Assembly: GCA_020086605.1 (NCBI GenBank)
Contig: JACBWW010000016.1
Coordinates: 21,243,638 to 21,307,637 of the forward strand
Direction of reading: 5' to 3'
From: Lanius collurio
Taxonomy: Eukaryota; Chordata; Aves; Passeriformes; Laniidae
Length of the DNA: 64,000 nt
Shown: positions 51,601-63,000 of the stretch, one piece after another
How the letters are laid out: each line of letters begins with the position of its first letter
How positions within the stretch are numbered: the first letter of the stretch is position 1
Notes under the pieces: model-generated
Told to the model about the DNA's origin: nothing
The model's input: only the letters and a program-made list of their open reading frames with translations
Databases searched by the model: none
Made by a program: the position numbers and the translations under genes

Positions 51601-51939
51601 AGATCTTAGGTGGCTGAACCAACCTTTGGGAATTATCTGTCTTTTTCACTAACTGCAGAACATGCCTACAGATCTGCCCTCTCAGCAGAAATGGTTTTAA
51701 TTTGGAAGTCTAAATTTAACTGGGATGCCACTAGTAAGATGTCTTAGTCCAGAGGGACTTCATAGTACATTTGATTCTTCAACTGTAATATTTTTATCTC
51801 CACAATCACGGGTTCATTTTGTTTGTTTTAAATTAATGAACACAGGCTTTCAAACGCACGTTTTGCAGCAGGCACCTAAACGGGAAGAATTTTGCTTTGT
51901 GCCAAGCTGGCTTTTCCTGCTAAGTGCATGAACGAAGAC

Positions 51940-52530
51940 GAGGAGTGGAAGCCGGGAGCCTCTCGGTGTGGCAGTGCTGCCGGCAGTGACATTTCTGGGG
52001 CGGAGGCTGTGCCGGGGAAGCGCAGCAGCCCGAGCGCAGCGCCGTGCCGTGGTGGCCGGGCCGTGGTGGCAGGGCCAGTACCGCGGTGGCAGTGCCGCGG
52101 TGGCCGGGCCGCGGTGGCCGGGCCGTGGTGGCAATGCCGTGGTGGCAATGCCGTGGTGGCAGGGCCAGTACCGCGGTGGCAGGGCCAGTACCGCGGTGGC
52201 CGGGCCGTGGTGGCACTGCAGTGGTGGCAGTGCCGCGGTGGCCGGGCCGTGGTGGCACTGCCGTGGTGGCACTGCCGTGGTGGCACTGCCGCGGTGGCCG
52301 TGCCCTGGTGGCAGGGCCGTGGTGGCCGTGCTGCGGCGGCCGGGCCGCGGTGGCAGTGCAGTGGTGGCAGTGCTGCGGTGGCAGTGCCGCGGTGGCAGTG
52401 CCCAGGTGGCAGGGCCGTGGTGGCCGGGCCGTGGTGGCACTGCCGTGGTGGCCGGGCCGCGGTGGCACTGCCGCGGTAGCCGGGCCGACCCCGCGCGTCA
52501 CGGACCACCGACAGAGAAAGGAATAAAAGG
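51940..52530. promoter_or_regulatory. CpG-rich block with GC box and TATA-like word, possible promoter
   Basis: CpG density rises sharply here relative to the surrounding tens of kilobases. A GC-box-like word (GGGGCGGAGG) is at 51997-52006. The minisatellite fills most of the block. ATAAAAG at 52523-52529 on the plus strand could serve as a TATA box, and TCCCAG|GTACTG at about 52707 as a donor for a short plus-strand first exon. On the minus strand the block would be an upstream promoter for a GLIS1 isoform. No transcript evidence exists in the sequence itself, and the CpG richness may be entirely due to the repeat and its flanks. Confidence 0.3.
52047..52484. repeat. GC-rich minisatellite, thirty 14-bp units
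   Basis: The array contains exactly 30 tandem units of consensus CCGYGGTGGCNNKG. Three of them (ending at 52080, 52170 and 52190) carry a 6-base CCAGTA insertion, giving 438 bases in all. Units vary mainly at position 4 (T or C) and positions 11-13. The plus strand is G-rich. Because the unit has almost no T-A-R words and 14 is not a multiple of 3, every frame cycles through the same three phases with a 14-residue period and stays open. This explains the overlapping open frames of 160-249 codons on both strands, which should not be taken as genes. Confidence 0.95.
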
Positions 52531-55500
52531 CTTGTTTTCTACCCACGTTGTGCCCCAGGGAAGGAACGGCCCTTGCTCTGCTGCTCACGCTGTCCCCATT
52601 ATCCAAACTCTCGGGATCAAACCATTAGGTCGCTGTGTACATGATCTGATAACTGCGTGCAGGAGCTTTACAGCCCAAAGCGTTTCACGCTGCTCTGAGA
52701 TGTCCCAGGTACTGTAACTCAGCTCCCGGTATCACCTTTCCAGCAACCATTATCTTATCTATTATCTTTGCTCTTTAGTCTTAAATGAAGTTAATTCCAG
52801 TCAGACTGTAGCATTTACTACAAAAGCATCTTATTTCTTGCGAGCACATTCTTTGGGCCACCAGAGTGCTTTATGCCAGATGTGCAGCTCTGTACACAGT
52901 ACTGGGCTTCATGAATTATAAACCTTTATGAAGGAGTAAAACAGTCTCTCAACTGCCCCTTGAAACAGTGAATGAAAACGCAGCAGAAGAAACATCTGCC
53001 CACTGGGCTCATGTCCATGCTGTGCTAGAACATCTCACCAAGATCAGCTTGGCACTGCATACAAGAAACAGCTGTAAAATGCTGAAGGAGAAATCCTTGT
53101 TTAGAGTGCAATTAGAATGTGCTTTTCTTGCTTAAACAGATTGTGATGTGAAAATAAATATACACAGGAAAGCTCAGATTTACTGCTCTGTTAACTAGAC
53201 AGGTCTCCTATGGCTTGGATCATTCAGTGACAGCACTGCCCTCCCCCTAAACTGCTCTCTGTTCTCAGCACCAGTCTATAGACGTGTTTCAAAACATCAT
53301 TTTCTGTCTTTTTGTCCTTTGACATGATGCAGCTCCCTCCCTGCAGTCCCATTTCTTTGCCTCCCAACCTGAACATCACTCATATCTCCCCTCAGGAAGG
53401 CCACTGAATTCCCTTGGTGCAGATTAAGTTATCCAGGAGACAAAGTCTTATGCATGGAACATGAATAACCCACAACAAAGGCCCCTGGGCAGTTATGTAC
53501 CTCTATAGAGGAATCACTGGCTCCTCTTTCATTTATTCAGCAAAAGGCCACCTGTGTGGCCCCCAGTGTGCCAGCACACCAGTACTTGAACATAGATTCA
53601 CTTACAGAAGTCTGCTATGCCCAAAGTAGGACAAGCTCACATACACCCTGTAATACTTCCCTGAGCATGTCTGCTCACCTAAACAGCCAACAGCATTTTA
53701 GGAAGCCTCAGAGATGCCTCCCTCTTTCTACCTCAGCAGAATGTCCTGGAAAGGAACAGGGAACAAGTGGAGCTAAAAGCCTCAGTTGGAGACACTTTGA
53801 ATTACTTTCTGCCAAGATCAAAACTGTTTAAATTCAAAGAATTACAGATAATGACAGTATTTTTAGAGCTCATCTTGTTACTGATTCCACAAATTTTCAC
53901 TGCCGCTTGCCCTCCAGTGCTGCTCAGCATCTTACAAAGAAATCAAGCTCTTCTTCCAGATGCTTTTGTGTGATTTTAGAAGTCTCAGTTTATTCTACTT
54001 TCTTTCAGCAGTTGATACAATATTCAGTAATTCATACCTTAGCTGCAGCTACCTTATTTCTCAATTATTTAAAATATTTCCTTTCTCTTCGCATGAAGTT
54101 TCAACCTAAAACAATCTGGTTCCTCACTCAGACTAAAACAAAATACAAGGATCAGGGTGGATGGGGTATGAATGGAATAAATACACAAAAGCATGCCTGA
54201 CTGAATGAAGTACCTATTCAGATGAGTACTTGTTCCTCCAAGGCCCAGTTTTCCCATGTACTCTGCCAGTGCCATGAGTTGCACCCATGATTTTCCAACA
54301 TCTGTGGCTGGTGAACAGGCTCTACTTCCAGTCAGGAAAAAACTCTGATCTGCCCCCCAAACCATTCCTTTGGCAAGTACCTAAAATTACTCCTTCTGGT
54401 TATGGACTATGGACTATTTCAGTCCATGGAACCTCAGGTGGCACATCCCCATGCAACAAACTCAATGGAAGAGCACTCAGGGGCTGCAAACAAATGGAAT
54501 AGCAAACCCACTCTGTTCAATGCATCCATGGCTACCCTTTCTCAGGATTGCAGTTAAACTCCAGCCAAAAGAGACACTGTACAAACGAGGGGGCAGCAGA
54601 CATAAGCAAAGGCAGAGAATGTACTTCAGATGAGGAGATCCCACAGAGATCTGGAACTTTATCTCAAACCCAGAGATAACAGGAGGTGACCAAGCTACAT
54701 GATTAATGGTATAAAGGTAACCAGGGAATAATTAATTCTCACCTCCTTGTATTGCAAGATGATGGTCAACAAGACTTCAGCAGAAACCACCCGATAACCA
54801 CAGGGATGCAGCACCTCCTCTGAGATATCCAGGACCACTGCAAACTGAGATGGAACTCTCAATTAGATGGATCAGTGGTCCAAGTCACTTTGACAAGGCC
54901 TTTATTTCTGCTATCCTAAGTTATCACTCCTAAAGGAAAAGGGCTTTTTAATTTTCTGAGTTGTTTAGAAGCTAAGGGGGATAGAGACACAGGGCTCCTG
55001 TCACCCATGGAACAGACAATATCCTCCCAGGAGCTGGTCAATAATCACAGCTGAATTAACTGGCATCAGCTAGCAGTTACCTTAAGCAATAAAACAGTCT
55101 CAAAGCTGAAAGAGTCCATTAGAGAGCAATTACTCAGAATAACAGGGAAGGTAATAATTTTCCATATCATACCTTCAAACTTTCAGACACATGGCACTGA
55201 AATTCAGTACAGCTCAACTGTAAATCAACTGTGCATCACAGGACTATTAAATGCTTTCAAACTGTTCAAAAAGTGTTTTCCCACTGCTTGGTACAAATTG
55301 AATCAAGATGTATTCACAGCTGTATGAATATCACAAGGAATAATAATTTATTTTTTCTCCATTTCAAAATCAATTTCTATTGGTGTATCAAATTTAATAG
55401 ATTTTTTTGGTTCAGTTTCACAGAATATGGCTGAAATACAGGAAAGAAAAATGGTTGTTGACACCTCAAGCAGGCATCTTTAGTCATGAATGGAAGCTTA

Positions 55501-55790
55501 CTGTGCAATAAAAATAAAAGATCCAGAAAGATCTTTAAAATAACTTGTAAAGCTTTTTGGAAGGCTCACAGTGATGAATTTGCTGCTTGTTTACTAAGAA
55601 AATCCAGCTTAGATTTAAGATGAAAGTGGTAGAGAAACCAGATGTTAGGACAAATATCTGAACCTAACACAGTGCAAAAACAATTCAGGACTCATGTTTT
55701 TAATGATTCCCCCCACTTCTCATTCCATTTCAGCTTCCCTGGAGCATGATGGCCTCCTAAAATTATCTCACTCTACCCTAAAGGTCATGC

Positions 55791-55816
55791 TATAAAACTC
55801 AAGTTTGAGTTTTATA
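55791..55816. repeat. 26-bp palindrome (12-bp arms, 2-base centre)
   Basis: TATAAAACTCAA is followed by GT and then its exact reverse complement TTGAGTTTTATA. The arms stop abruptly (C on both sides). This could form a hairpin or cruciform, or bind a dimeric protein. No flanking target-site duplication is evident that would mark a MITE. Confidence 0.95.
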
Positions 55817-56733
55817 CCAGCAAACTGAGTTCAATCAGGACAAGAAATGACAAATTTCCTTCCCTAAAATGTCATTAAATGTTGTGCAACCAAAGCAGTA
55901 AAATACTACTAAGCAGCACATAACTTATGGACCACTTCACTCACATTCCTGTAAGGTGCAAAGGAGAAGGGGCACCAAATGCAGACATCACTTGGCAGTT
56001 TCTGTATAATCACAATGGGTCAGCTTTAGAGGGGAGCTTAACCAAAATACAATTAAGCTATGAAATGCCATCAGAGGATACTGTGAATATTGTGAATGCA
56101 TATGTTCAAAAAAGTGACTAGGAAAAACTGTGGTAGCAAGACAGGTGGAGGTCTATAAAGCATGAGCACTAACTCAGGAAGTCTCCAGGCTGCACACTAT
56201 TAGTGGCAGGAGGTTTGACTACGTGCTTGACTCCTTCAGCATCTGCTGCCACTTCCACTAATATAGAGAATACTGAATTTTAATCCAATATGTGTGTTTA
56301 TACATCAGGGAACATCAAGCAAATTTATCTGTCTCATGGAAAAGAGATTAGAAGGATCCCTAAAATGTTAGCTTTACAACTCTGCCTCAAATCAGAATAA
56401 ATTGTATCCAATTCTTCCCCAAGAGAAATCTTAAACTGTTCTCATCAGTAGGTGAGAAAGGTGATGATTTCACAACCTCTCTGCCCTTCAATACATCAAG
56501 CTCCCACACTGATCTACAAGGGCTGCTCTAGCTGTACATGTGGGACAGTCCCAACCATGTCATCTCATGGGGCCAACAGCCAGGCTTTCTACCATCTTTC
56601 CTCCCCAAGTAAACCTAAGTCTGTAATTTCTTACTTAGCTTGGCATTGCCTCCTAACAAGTACAGCTGCAGTCAAATCTTGGGCCTTGGTCCATAGAAAT
56701 CAGGAAAAATTCTCCTCGCCAATTTATTTAAAA

Positions 56734-56757
56734 ATTATTATTATTATTATTATTATT
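56734..56757. repeat. (ATT)8 microsatellite
   Basis: Eight uninterrupted ATT units, likely polymorphic. Confidence 0.95.
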
Positions 56758-59059
56758 GCTAAAAGTAATTGTGTGTGGCAGTCATGTTTACTGCCAGAGA
56801 CAACCCTGATTTCACCTTTCAGATCAGGGGGAAATACTGTAGCACAGTGGCACTAAATGGCTGTGCTGGCTGTAAATCAGACCCCACCTCATCTTGCACT
56901 GTAACATACAGAGAACAGGCACAGCCATTTCATGGACCATTTCATGACCCACTCACACCAAGGACACACCAGGTTCTAAAGCAGATTTCCATGATCCCAA
57001 GCCTTTACCTTGAAGTAAAGCATTACCAATCACTTGGTGTTGTGGAAGACTAACAGAAGGATTTGGTCTGCATCAGCCTCCAGTCAGTCTGTGATATAAC
57101 ACCAATTCTCCAGAAGCCTGAAAGCATCTGAACCATTTTAGGTAAGGCTTATCTTTACTACAGCAAGAAAAACAAAGTTCTGAATGCAGATTCCAGAGTT
57201 TTTCTTAAAATATTCTGGAGATATACATCTCAAAGAGGAAACAAACAGGACTTCCATAAAAACATCTTTACAGTCTCCTTTTAAACAAAGACCTAAAGCA
57301 CTGTGTTATCTAGATATTCCACAAATACAGATTTGAAGCCTCTTTATCATGGAATGATGGAATGCAAAAATAAACAGCTGAGTTGAAATTTTCTGCTGGA
57401 AAATAATCCGGTTCAGTACAGATGGGAAAAATCTATTACTTTTTGCAATCAATAGGGTCTACTTTCAACTTCAACAATGTGTCCATATGATCAAGCACTG
57501 TAGGACCATGGTTGTTATGGAAGTCATGACAGTTATGGCAGCAGAAAACAAGCCCTTTGCTCAAAGGATATGCTCTTTGCCTTTGGTTCTCAGACAATCT
57601 GCATTTTTCCACAGTCATCAAGGTAACAGTTTTAGCCAAGACACAGTTAATAAGATTTAAAATATTCTACTTTTTGCATTAACTACATAAAACAAATACA
57701 TCTCTCATTAATCTTTTAACTATTTGTAATTTTGTTGTTTTACTTTTTTAACTACACCTTTGAAAACATACCTCAATTTTTAAAAAACTTTTTTCTTCTG
57801 ATTCTGCATTTTCAAAAGGTACTTAAAATGCAGATCAGATTGTGCCTTTTGATACTAAGTTTTCTAGTTGTCACATTGCTTTGATTATTTCTAACATCTG
57901 GGATCAGCATGTGCCATTTCAAGGCATGAAAAAGTTCCTACAATAGAACAGTCAGTTCTGAGCAAGAATTCTACAGCTTGCACTATTGATACTATGCACC
58001 TCAAGAGAGTCAAAGTGCACTGAAAGCACTCCAAAAGCACATTTCTTCCTGGCTTTTCTCTAATTCCAAGCTCTGAACACTTAAGCAGTCAGCCAACAAA
58101 GCCTTCTAGCATCAGCTCCTAAATTCTACAAAAGGCATGTTGGGTGCCTAAGCATTTTTCTTACAGCTGGACTCAGGATCTGTGTAAGTGAGCAGTGCTG
58201 CAGAGGTCCTCACGTGTTTCTTTTGATGCATGTGATTTGGTGTAAGTGCAGACATTTCTATGTGAAATGGTGAAGGAGGGCAGTGGGAAGAGACAGCTTG
58301 AGTAGAAGAGCTGATAAACCATTTTCTTTGTGAATTATAGTCAGCAAGATCAGTCATTTGGATATGCAGTTTGCTGTTTTCTTCAGTTCAAATGAGTAAA
58401 TTCTCAATGGTCTCTGCTGCTTCTTCTCCCATGGATCCAAGGGACTCTTGAAAAATCCTTGTGAGTGGATGGGCCTTTTCTGCAACCATGTCTGGATGCC
58501 TCTTTTTTCCTGACTGGAAGAACAATCCAACATGGCCTTTCCACTTCAGCCTGGCTTAAGTTTACCTGTCCATGTCTCCCAGTTCTTCTACACTATTGTC
58601 CTCCTCCTCTCAAAAATGGCTTTCTGTGTGTTCTCTGTGTTTCCAACGACACCCACTGTGTGCTGCAGGTCTGGCCAGCTTCCTCTGCTCTGCCCATTTT
58701 CTGCCTTCTGCCACCAAGCTTCAAGAATTACCTCTGCATGAGGAGTTACCAGCCAGGCAATGGGGAGACCATGACCTTTTTAGTGACCTTCTGCAGCTTG
58801 AAACCCCACACCCACCAAATTAAAAGGTTTCATGCTTCTCTTATAAATGTTTAGGTTTTCTGCTGGAAGGTATTGCTCTTCTTCTACAAATACTGCAGTA
58901 GTTCTATAAAACTTTCATTTTTCCAGACAGGATTACCTAATGGATAAACAAACCACTATTGTGCTGTATCACTGTGCTAGTAGTGATTGAACAAGTACAA
59001 AATTACACAGTGTAAGTTCCAGATGTCAAAATGAAAATCATTTAACCTTTCTGGTATCT

Positions 59060-59090
59060 GGGGAAAAAAGAGAGAGAGAAGAGAGAAAAA
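59060..59090 (+). repeat. 31-base polypurine tract with near mirror symmetry
   Basis: GGGG, then A6, then GA/GAGA steps, then A5, with no pyrimidine for 31 bases. The A5-(GA)n-A5 core is nearly a mirror repeat, the kind of sequence that can form triplex (H-) DNA. Confidence 0.8.
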
Positions 59091-59689
59091 CCCACCAAAC
59101 TTTCAGCAATGTGCAATTTAACTTTTACTGGTTGAAGTTCTATCCAATGTCATCTGCAGCAGACTCTAATTACAGCTCATCAAGAAAAATGTAATTCCTT
59201 TATTTGACTGTGTGCTCAGATCCCTAATTTGAGGATTTGTAACAGTTCTCTGGTTTGCAAGGTGGTCACAGCACACTGGGCTTCTACTGTTGTAGCCTGC
59301 ACCAAAGAAACACACTTTTGACTAACTGCACAGATGAAGCTGTTATGCCATCCATGTTTTCCAGCTGGGAGAAAAAACAATCTTAAAATCTATCTGAGAT
59401 CACTGCAAAGCAGCTGATACCATTCAGAAGACCACAAACATGTGGGTGAAATGCTAAATTTTCAGTGCTCTCAAAAGAAAAAAGAAAACAGGAAGATCCT
59501 TATGAAAACACTAAGTGGGAGATATTATCTTCCCTGACAAAGGCTTGCACTGCAAGACCACTAAACTAAAAAAACTGAAAATATACCCTTTAGCAAAGAA
59601 TAAAGTTGAAATCAATCTTAACTGTCTTGTTTGCAAACGGAATCTGATCCTCATATTTCAAAGTAGCTGAAAATGACTCAAGACAAATT

Positions 59690-60000
59690 CACAAATCCAG
59701 TTACTCAACATGAGATAATGGAAATTATGGCTCTATAACTCATAAGGGATGCTTCTGAGAAAATTTCTGGAAAGTGCTGTACAATTATGCATGATGAAAC
59801 AATGGATTTCTCCAAAAGACAGCTAGTGGTTTTATGTCTGCAGTATGTGGATGACAACATGAACATTCATACAGAGTTTGCCAGATCCTGCTATACTTGT
59901 GATGAAATCTCATCAATAATTAGAATGTTGTGTGTGGATCTAAGTGACATCCAATGGTATGGATAATGCTGCAAGAGTGCTGTTAAAATGGCAATCTTTA
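59690..60000 (+). pseudogene. Degraded hAT-superfamily transposase fragment (DUF4371/ZMYM1-like)
   Basis: Frame translation from about 59691 gives TNPVTQHEIMEIMAL, a stop (59736-59738), then LIRDASEKISGKCCTIM, DETMDFSKRQLVVL and QYVDDNMNIHTEF, followed by ISSIIRM and a stop at about 59966. The order and spacing match the DUF4371 part of hAT-type transposase-like proteins: a short NEIL/ILRDI helix, a DETTD motif, an xxEQLxxxLRYVDD strand and an H-EEF motif. After the second stop the match continues briefly in another frame (GMDNAARVL, like the GYDGASNM region). Two internal stops and a frameshift make it non-functional. The C-terminal dimerisation region, BED finger and terminal inverted repeats were not found. 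The element family is from memory of the protein family, not a search. Confidence 0.72.
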
Positions 60001-63000
60001 CAAGAGCCTGACTACAGAAAGAACTGTAAGTCATTAATATTCACCGATTAGGATTTTCTTTTATCTAAACAGACATTTCTGAAAACATTTATCTTCTTCA
60101 GAAATTCCCAAAAGGGGTGCAGCATATTAACAAGGATTTGTTGTAGACATCACCTTGTGTCTCTGTGTCCTCTATCCAGCAAGAGGAATCACATTCTGAG
60201 AACTTGGCACACGTGAAACTTGGGAAGATGTAAAAGGTGCAGTGAAAGGTCCTGCATTAACAGCACAGCAGCTCAAATGAGAAAGCCTAATACCTCCTCT
60301 GGCACTGAATTAAGAGTGTCCTGGCTGTAGTAAACAAGCAACCTTTTCACAGCCCTGCATGGCCTGGATGTATTATTAGAGAAGGCCATTTTCTTACACA
60401 AAGACATGAAATGCCTTCAACCATCCAATTGGGAAAATAGTTACAACTTGTTTGTATCCAGTGGCTTTTCACCAAAGATTGCTGGAGTGCCCGAATGCAG
60501 TTACAGAAAATTAGAAGGGAGTTGTCTAAGTGTATCTGTGCTGAAGTAATGTTTTTATAGCACCCAGTATTCAATCAATTTGAATGTAGAGGCTTAGAAA
60601 ATGATTCAAGATCTTTAAACTCACATAACAACTCCAAACAAAACAGAAATGCAAAAACAAAAAAGCCTTCAAGTGGCTGATTCTGATTTCAGCTGTAATT
60701 GCCTGATTACTCAGAGTCTTCTGTTGCAAGCCAACTGTAAACTCACAGGAAGGTCCTTGTAGTCCGTTCAGCAGTACCTAAGCTGGCTCTGCCAAGGCTG
60801 GAGTCCAGAACAGCACAACTGCTAATTTTGGTGTTACTAGCCATCAGTGTGGTAAGCAAAAGCAGTTTTAACACTACCATATTAAAAGCTGAGCTTCAAT
60901 CCAGGCTGAGACATTTATTTCTCCAGTGTTGTATGATTTTGAAAATGAGAATAAAAATGATGACTTAGAGCTTACAGATATTTTGGAAGAACTCGTATCA
61001 AGAAACTGGGGCAAATATGTGTGACCAAAACTTTGGAGGGCCTGCACATCATCTCTCTTACTCACATTTTATAAACAGCCTTGTGTTCTCACAAAGCAAT
61101 GCTGATGTGCCACCTCATGGGCTCAGGTGGCCCTATGAGCAGTAGCTTCATAGTTTCCTCCAGCTTTCAGGAACAACCTATTCCACAAATATATCTGTAA
61201 AACAAGGCCCCTCTTCTTCCTCGAAACAATCAGCAGGCCCAAAGAGCTACTTCTATATGAAAAAGCTGCCACTTCTCTGATCACCTATCAGGGGCACAGT
61301 GACAGCCTTGCCTTATCCCAGAGCCTTGTAGGAAGAGGGCCTGGATTTCTCATGCCTTCTCTTCTTCCAACAACAGCTTCAAGTATTTCTTCACCTTATG
61401 CTATTTATTCCCTGGATAAATGGGACAGGGAAAGTGTCCTCACTGAATTAAGGGGCTCTCAAACTACTAGCTTGAGTCATAAACAGCTAGTCCTGCCCTT
61501 ACAGAGAGAGACCATTTTCCCTCCCAAACGTGGCATTTCCTCAGGTTATAATTATAATCATAATCCCTTTTTCAAAAGGATTAAAGGCATCAGAACCTCA
61601 ACTTAGTTGTGCTTCTGGTGGTTCTAGAGCTGAAGCCTTTAAAGCTCATCCATACCATGAAAGGGACATTGCTTCAATTCTTACAAAACCTGCAGTTATC
61701 AACAATCTAAATTTTGCACTGAAATGCTCAACTTGTTCTAAAGGCCATTTATTACTGTTTTTAGAGCCACAATGACTACTCAAAGCTAAGATCACAACAT
61801 CTTTCAAGGTTTTTCTGTTTAAAAATACTGGTCTGGAGTCCCTCATTCCCTGCTCAGCCTGACACCAGAAGAAACCCTGAGAAAGGGCCAGTCTTTTAGA
61901 AATGAGTGTCCATTACCTACCCAGAACTTCTGTCCCTGTAGGACATCCCCCTAGACTGATGCCTTGACTCTCTTTGCCAAACTGTAAATGCTAAAGATAC
62001 ACAATGCTTGATCCCTCTGTGTCCCCAAGGAACTACTTCAACAGTAACAACCTAAGGAACTGATTTGCTTTCCCTCCTCCCTCTCAGTACAGAAAACAAC
62101 AAATAAAAAATTCTCATAAAGTAGTTTGTCAGAAACCTTTGGCTTTACCACCAGAACATATATTTGTATGATTTGCAAGCGTTCCTTCCTTATAAGAAGT
62201 CTGACTTCATAGTTCAGCACAGTTTGATCCAGAGATAGTTGGCATCTTTACAGTGAGTAGATAAGTAATGTTTTCATGCAATGTGACAGTAGTTACTGCG
62301 TGTATAGCAGAGCAAAATAATTGACTCTCCTGATTTATTACAAATGCTATCAACACAAAATTCACAGTAAGACTTTCATTATACTATGTTTTCTGTATAA
62401 ACATCTCCACGGGTTTTGTCGATCCATTTTACATCCAAAAAAACGTAACAGCAGGGATGCATAAAATATAAATATGTCTGAGTCTGTATTTTGACTATTT
62501 CTAAGAAATATGCTTTAAGCAATTAAAATGATAAATAGAATAGGAAAGGAAGCTACTTCATTGTTTAAATCCAACATTTTATGCTCAAATGATTTCACAG
62601 GATCTTTCTCTTCTTCAAATTGTCCTTCCATTTACCTGGATTTCCCCCTTCCCCCATTTCCCTGGAGGAAATGAACTACAGACAGTTAGGGGGGAGATCA
62701 GATTTATGTGTCTTAAACACTATAAAGACTTATTATATATTGCAGACAAAAGTTAGACAGTTCCTGCCAAAATCCCTAGCTGCAGACTGAGCTGGTGCCA
62801 TAACCTGCAGTTCGGAATGTGTTTAAATCAGGCATTACCCAAGGTACAGATCAGGTGCTTCCAACCACCCAAAAAAGTGTGTATTGAGTGTAATCATGTG
62901 GATACTGCTGGCTGTACACAACTACAGTACAATGGAGAAATTTCACATCATCTGGTTTGTGACACCTGACCTGTCTGTAAGATCAACCCTCCAGGGCTTT

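Larger units (their letters stand above)
26151..51939 (-). other. GLIS1: GLIS1 intron segment, 26-52 kb
   Basis: This is a long gene-free stretch. Open frames reach 159 codons (44948-45427 plus, overlapped by minus-strand frames) and 137 codons (49022-49435 minus), but none shows a domain or a homologue I know. Several AT-rich blocks rich in homeodomain/POU-like words and free of repeat signatures (about 34900-35400, 39640-40200 and 41440-41620) look like possible conserved non-coding elements. That is an impression from composition only. A small direct repeat is at 27797-27842. Confidence 0.55.
52531..59689 (-). other. GLIS1: GLIS1 intron segment, 52.5-59.7 kb
   Basis: No gene is recognised. 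Open frames are 134 codons or shorter with no motif. The stretch contains a 26-bp palindrome (55791-55816), an ATT microsatellite (56734-56757) and a polypurine tract (59060-59090). If GLIS1's first exons lie further right, this is still intron; otherwise it is upstream intergenic DNA. Confidence 0.55.

Noticed and set aside
51868..51990. Minus-strand frame ending TTTAG|GTGCCT as the exon preceding GLIS1 exon A (phase would fit)
   Set aside because: The donor is weak, the frame upstream is only the minisatellite, and a phase match alone has a one-in-three chance.
54400..54426. Small hairpin ATGGACT/AGTCCAT with an adjacent TATGGAC duplication
   Set aside because: A 7-bp stem is expected by chance in a window of this size.
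57436..57639. 67-codon minus-strand frame with paired CCHNCH residues
   Set aside because: The Cys/His spacing does not fit a known zinc finger, the frame is short and there is no splice context.
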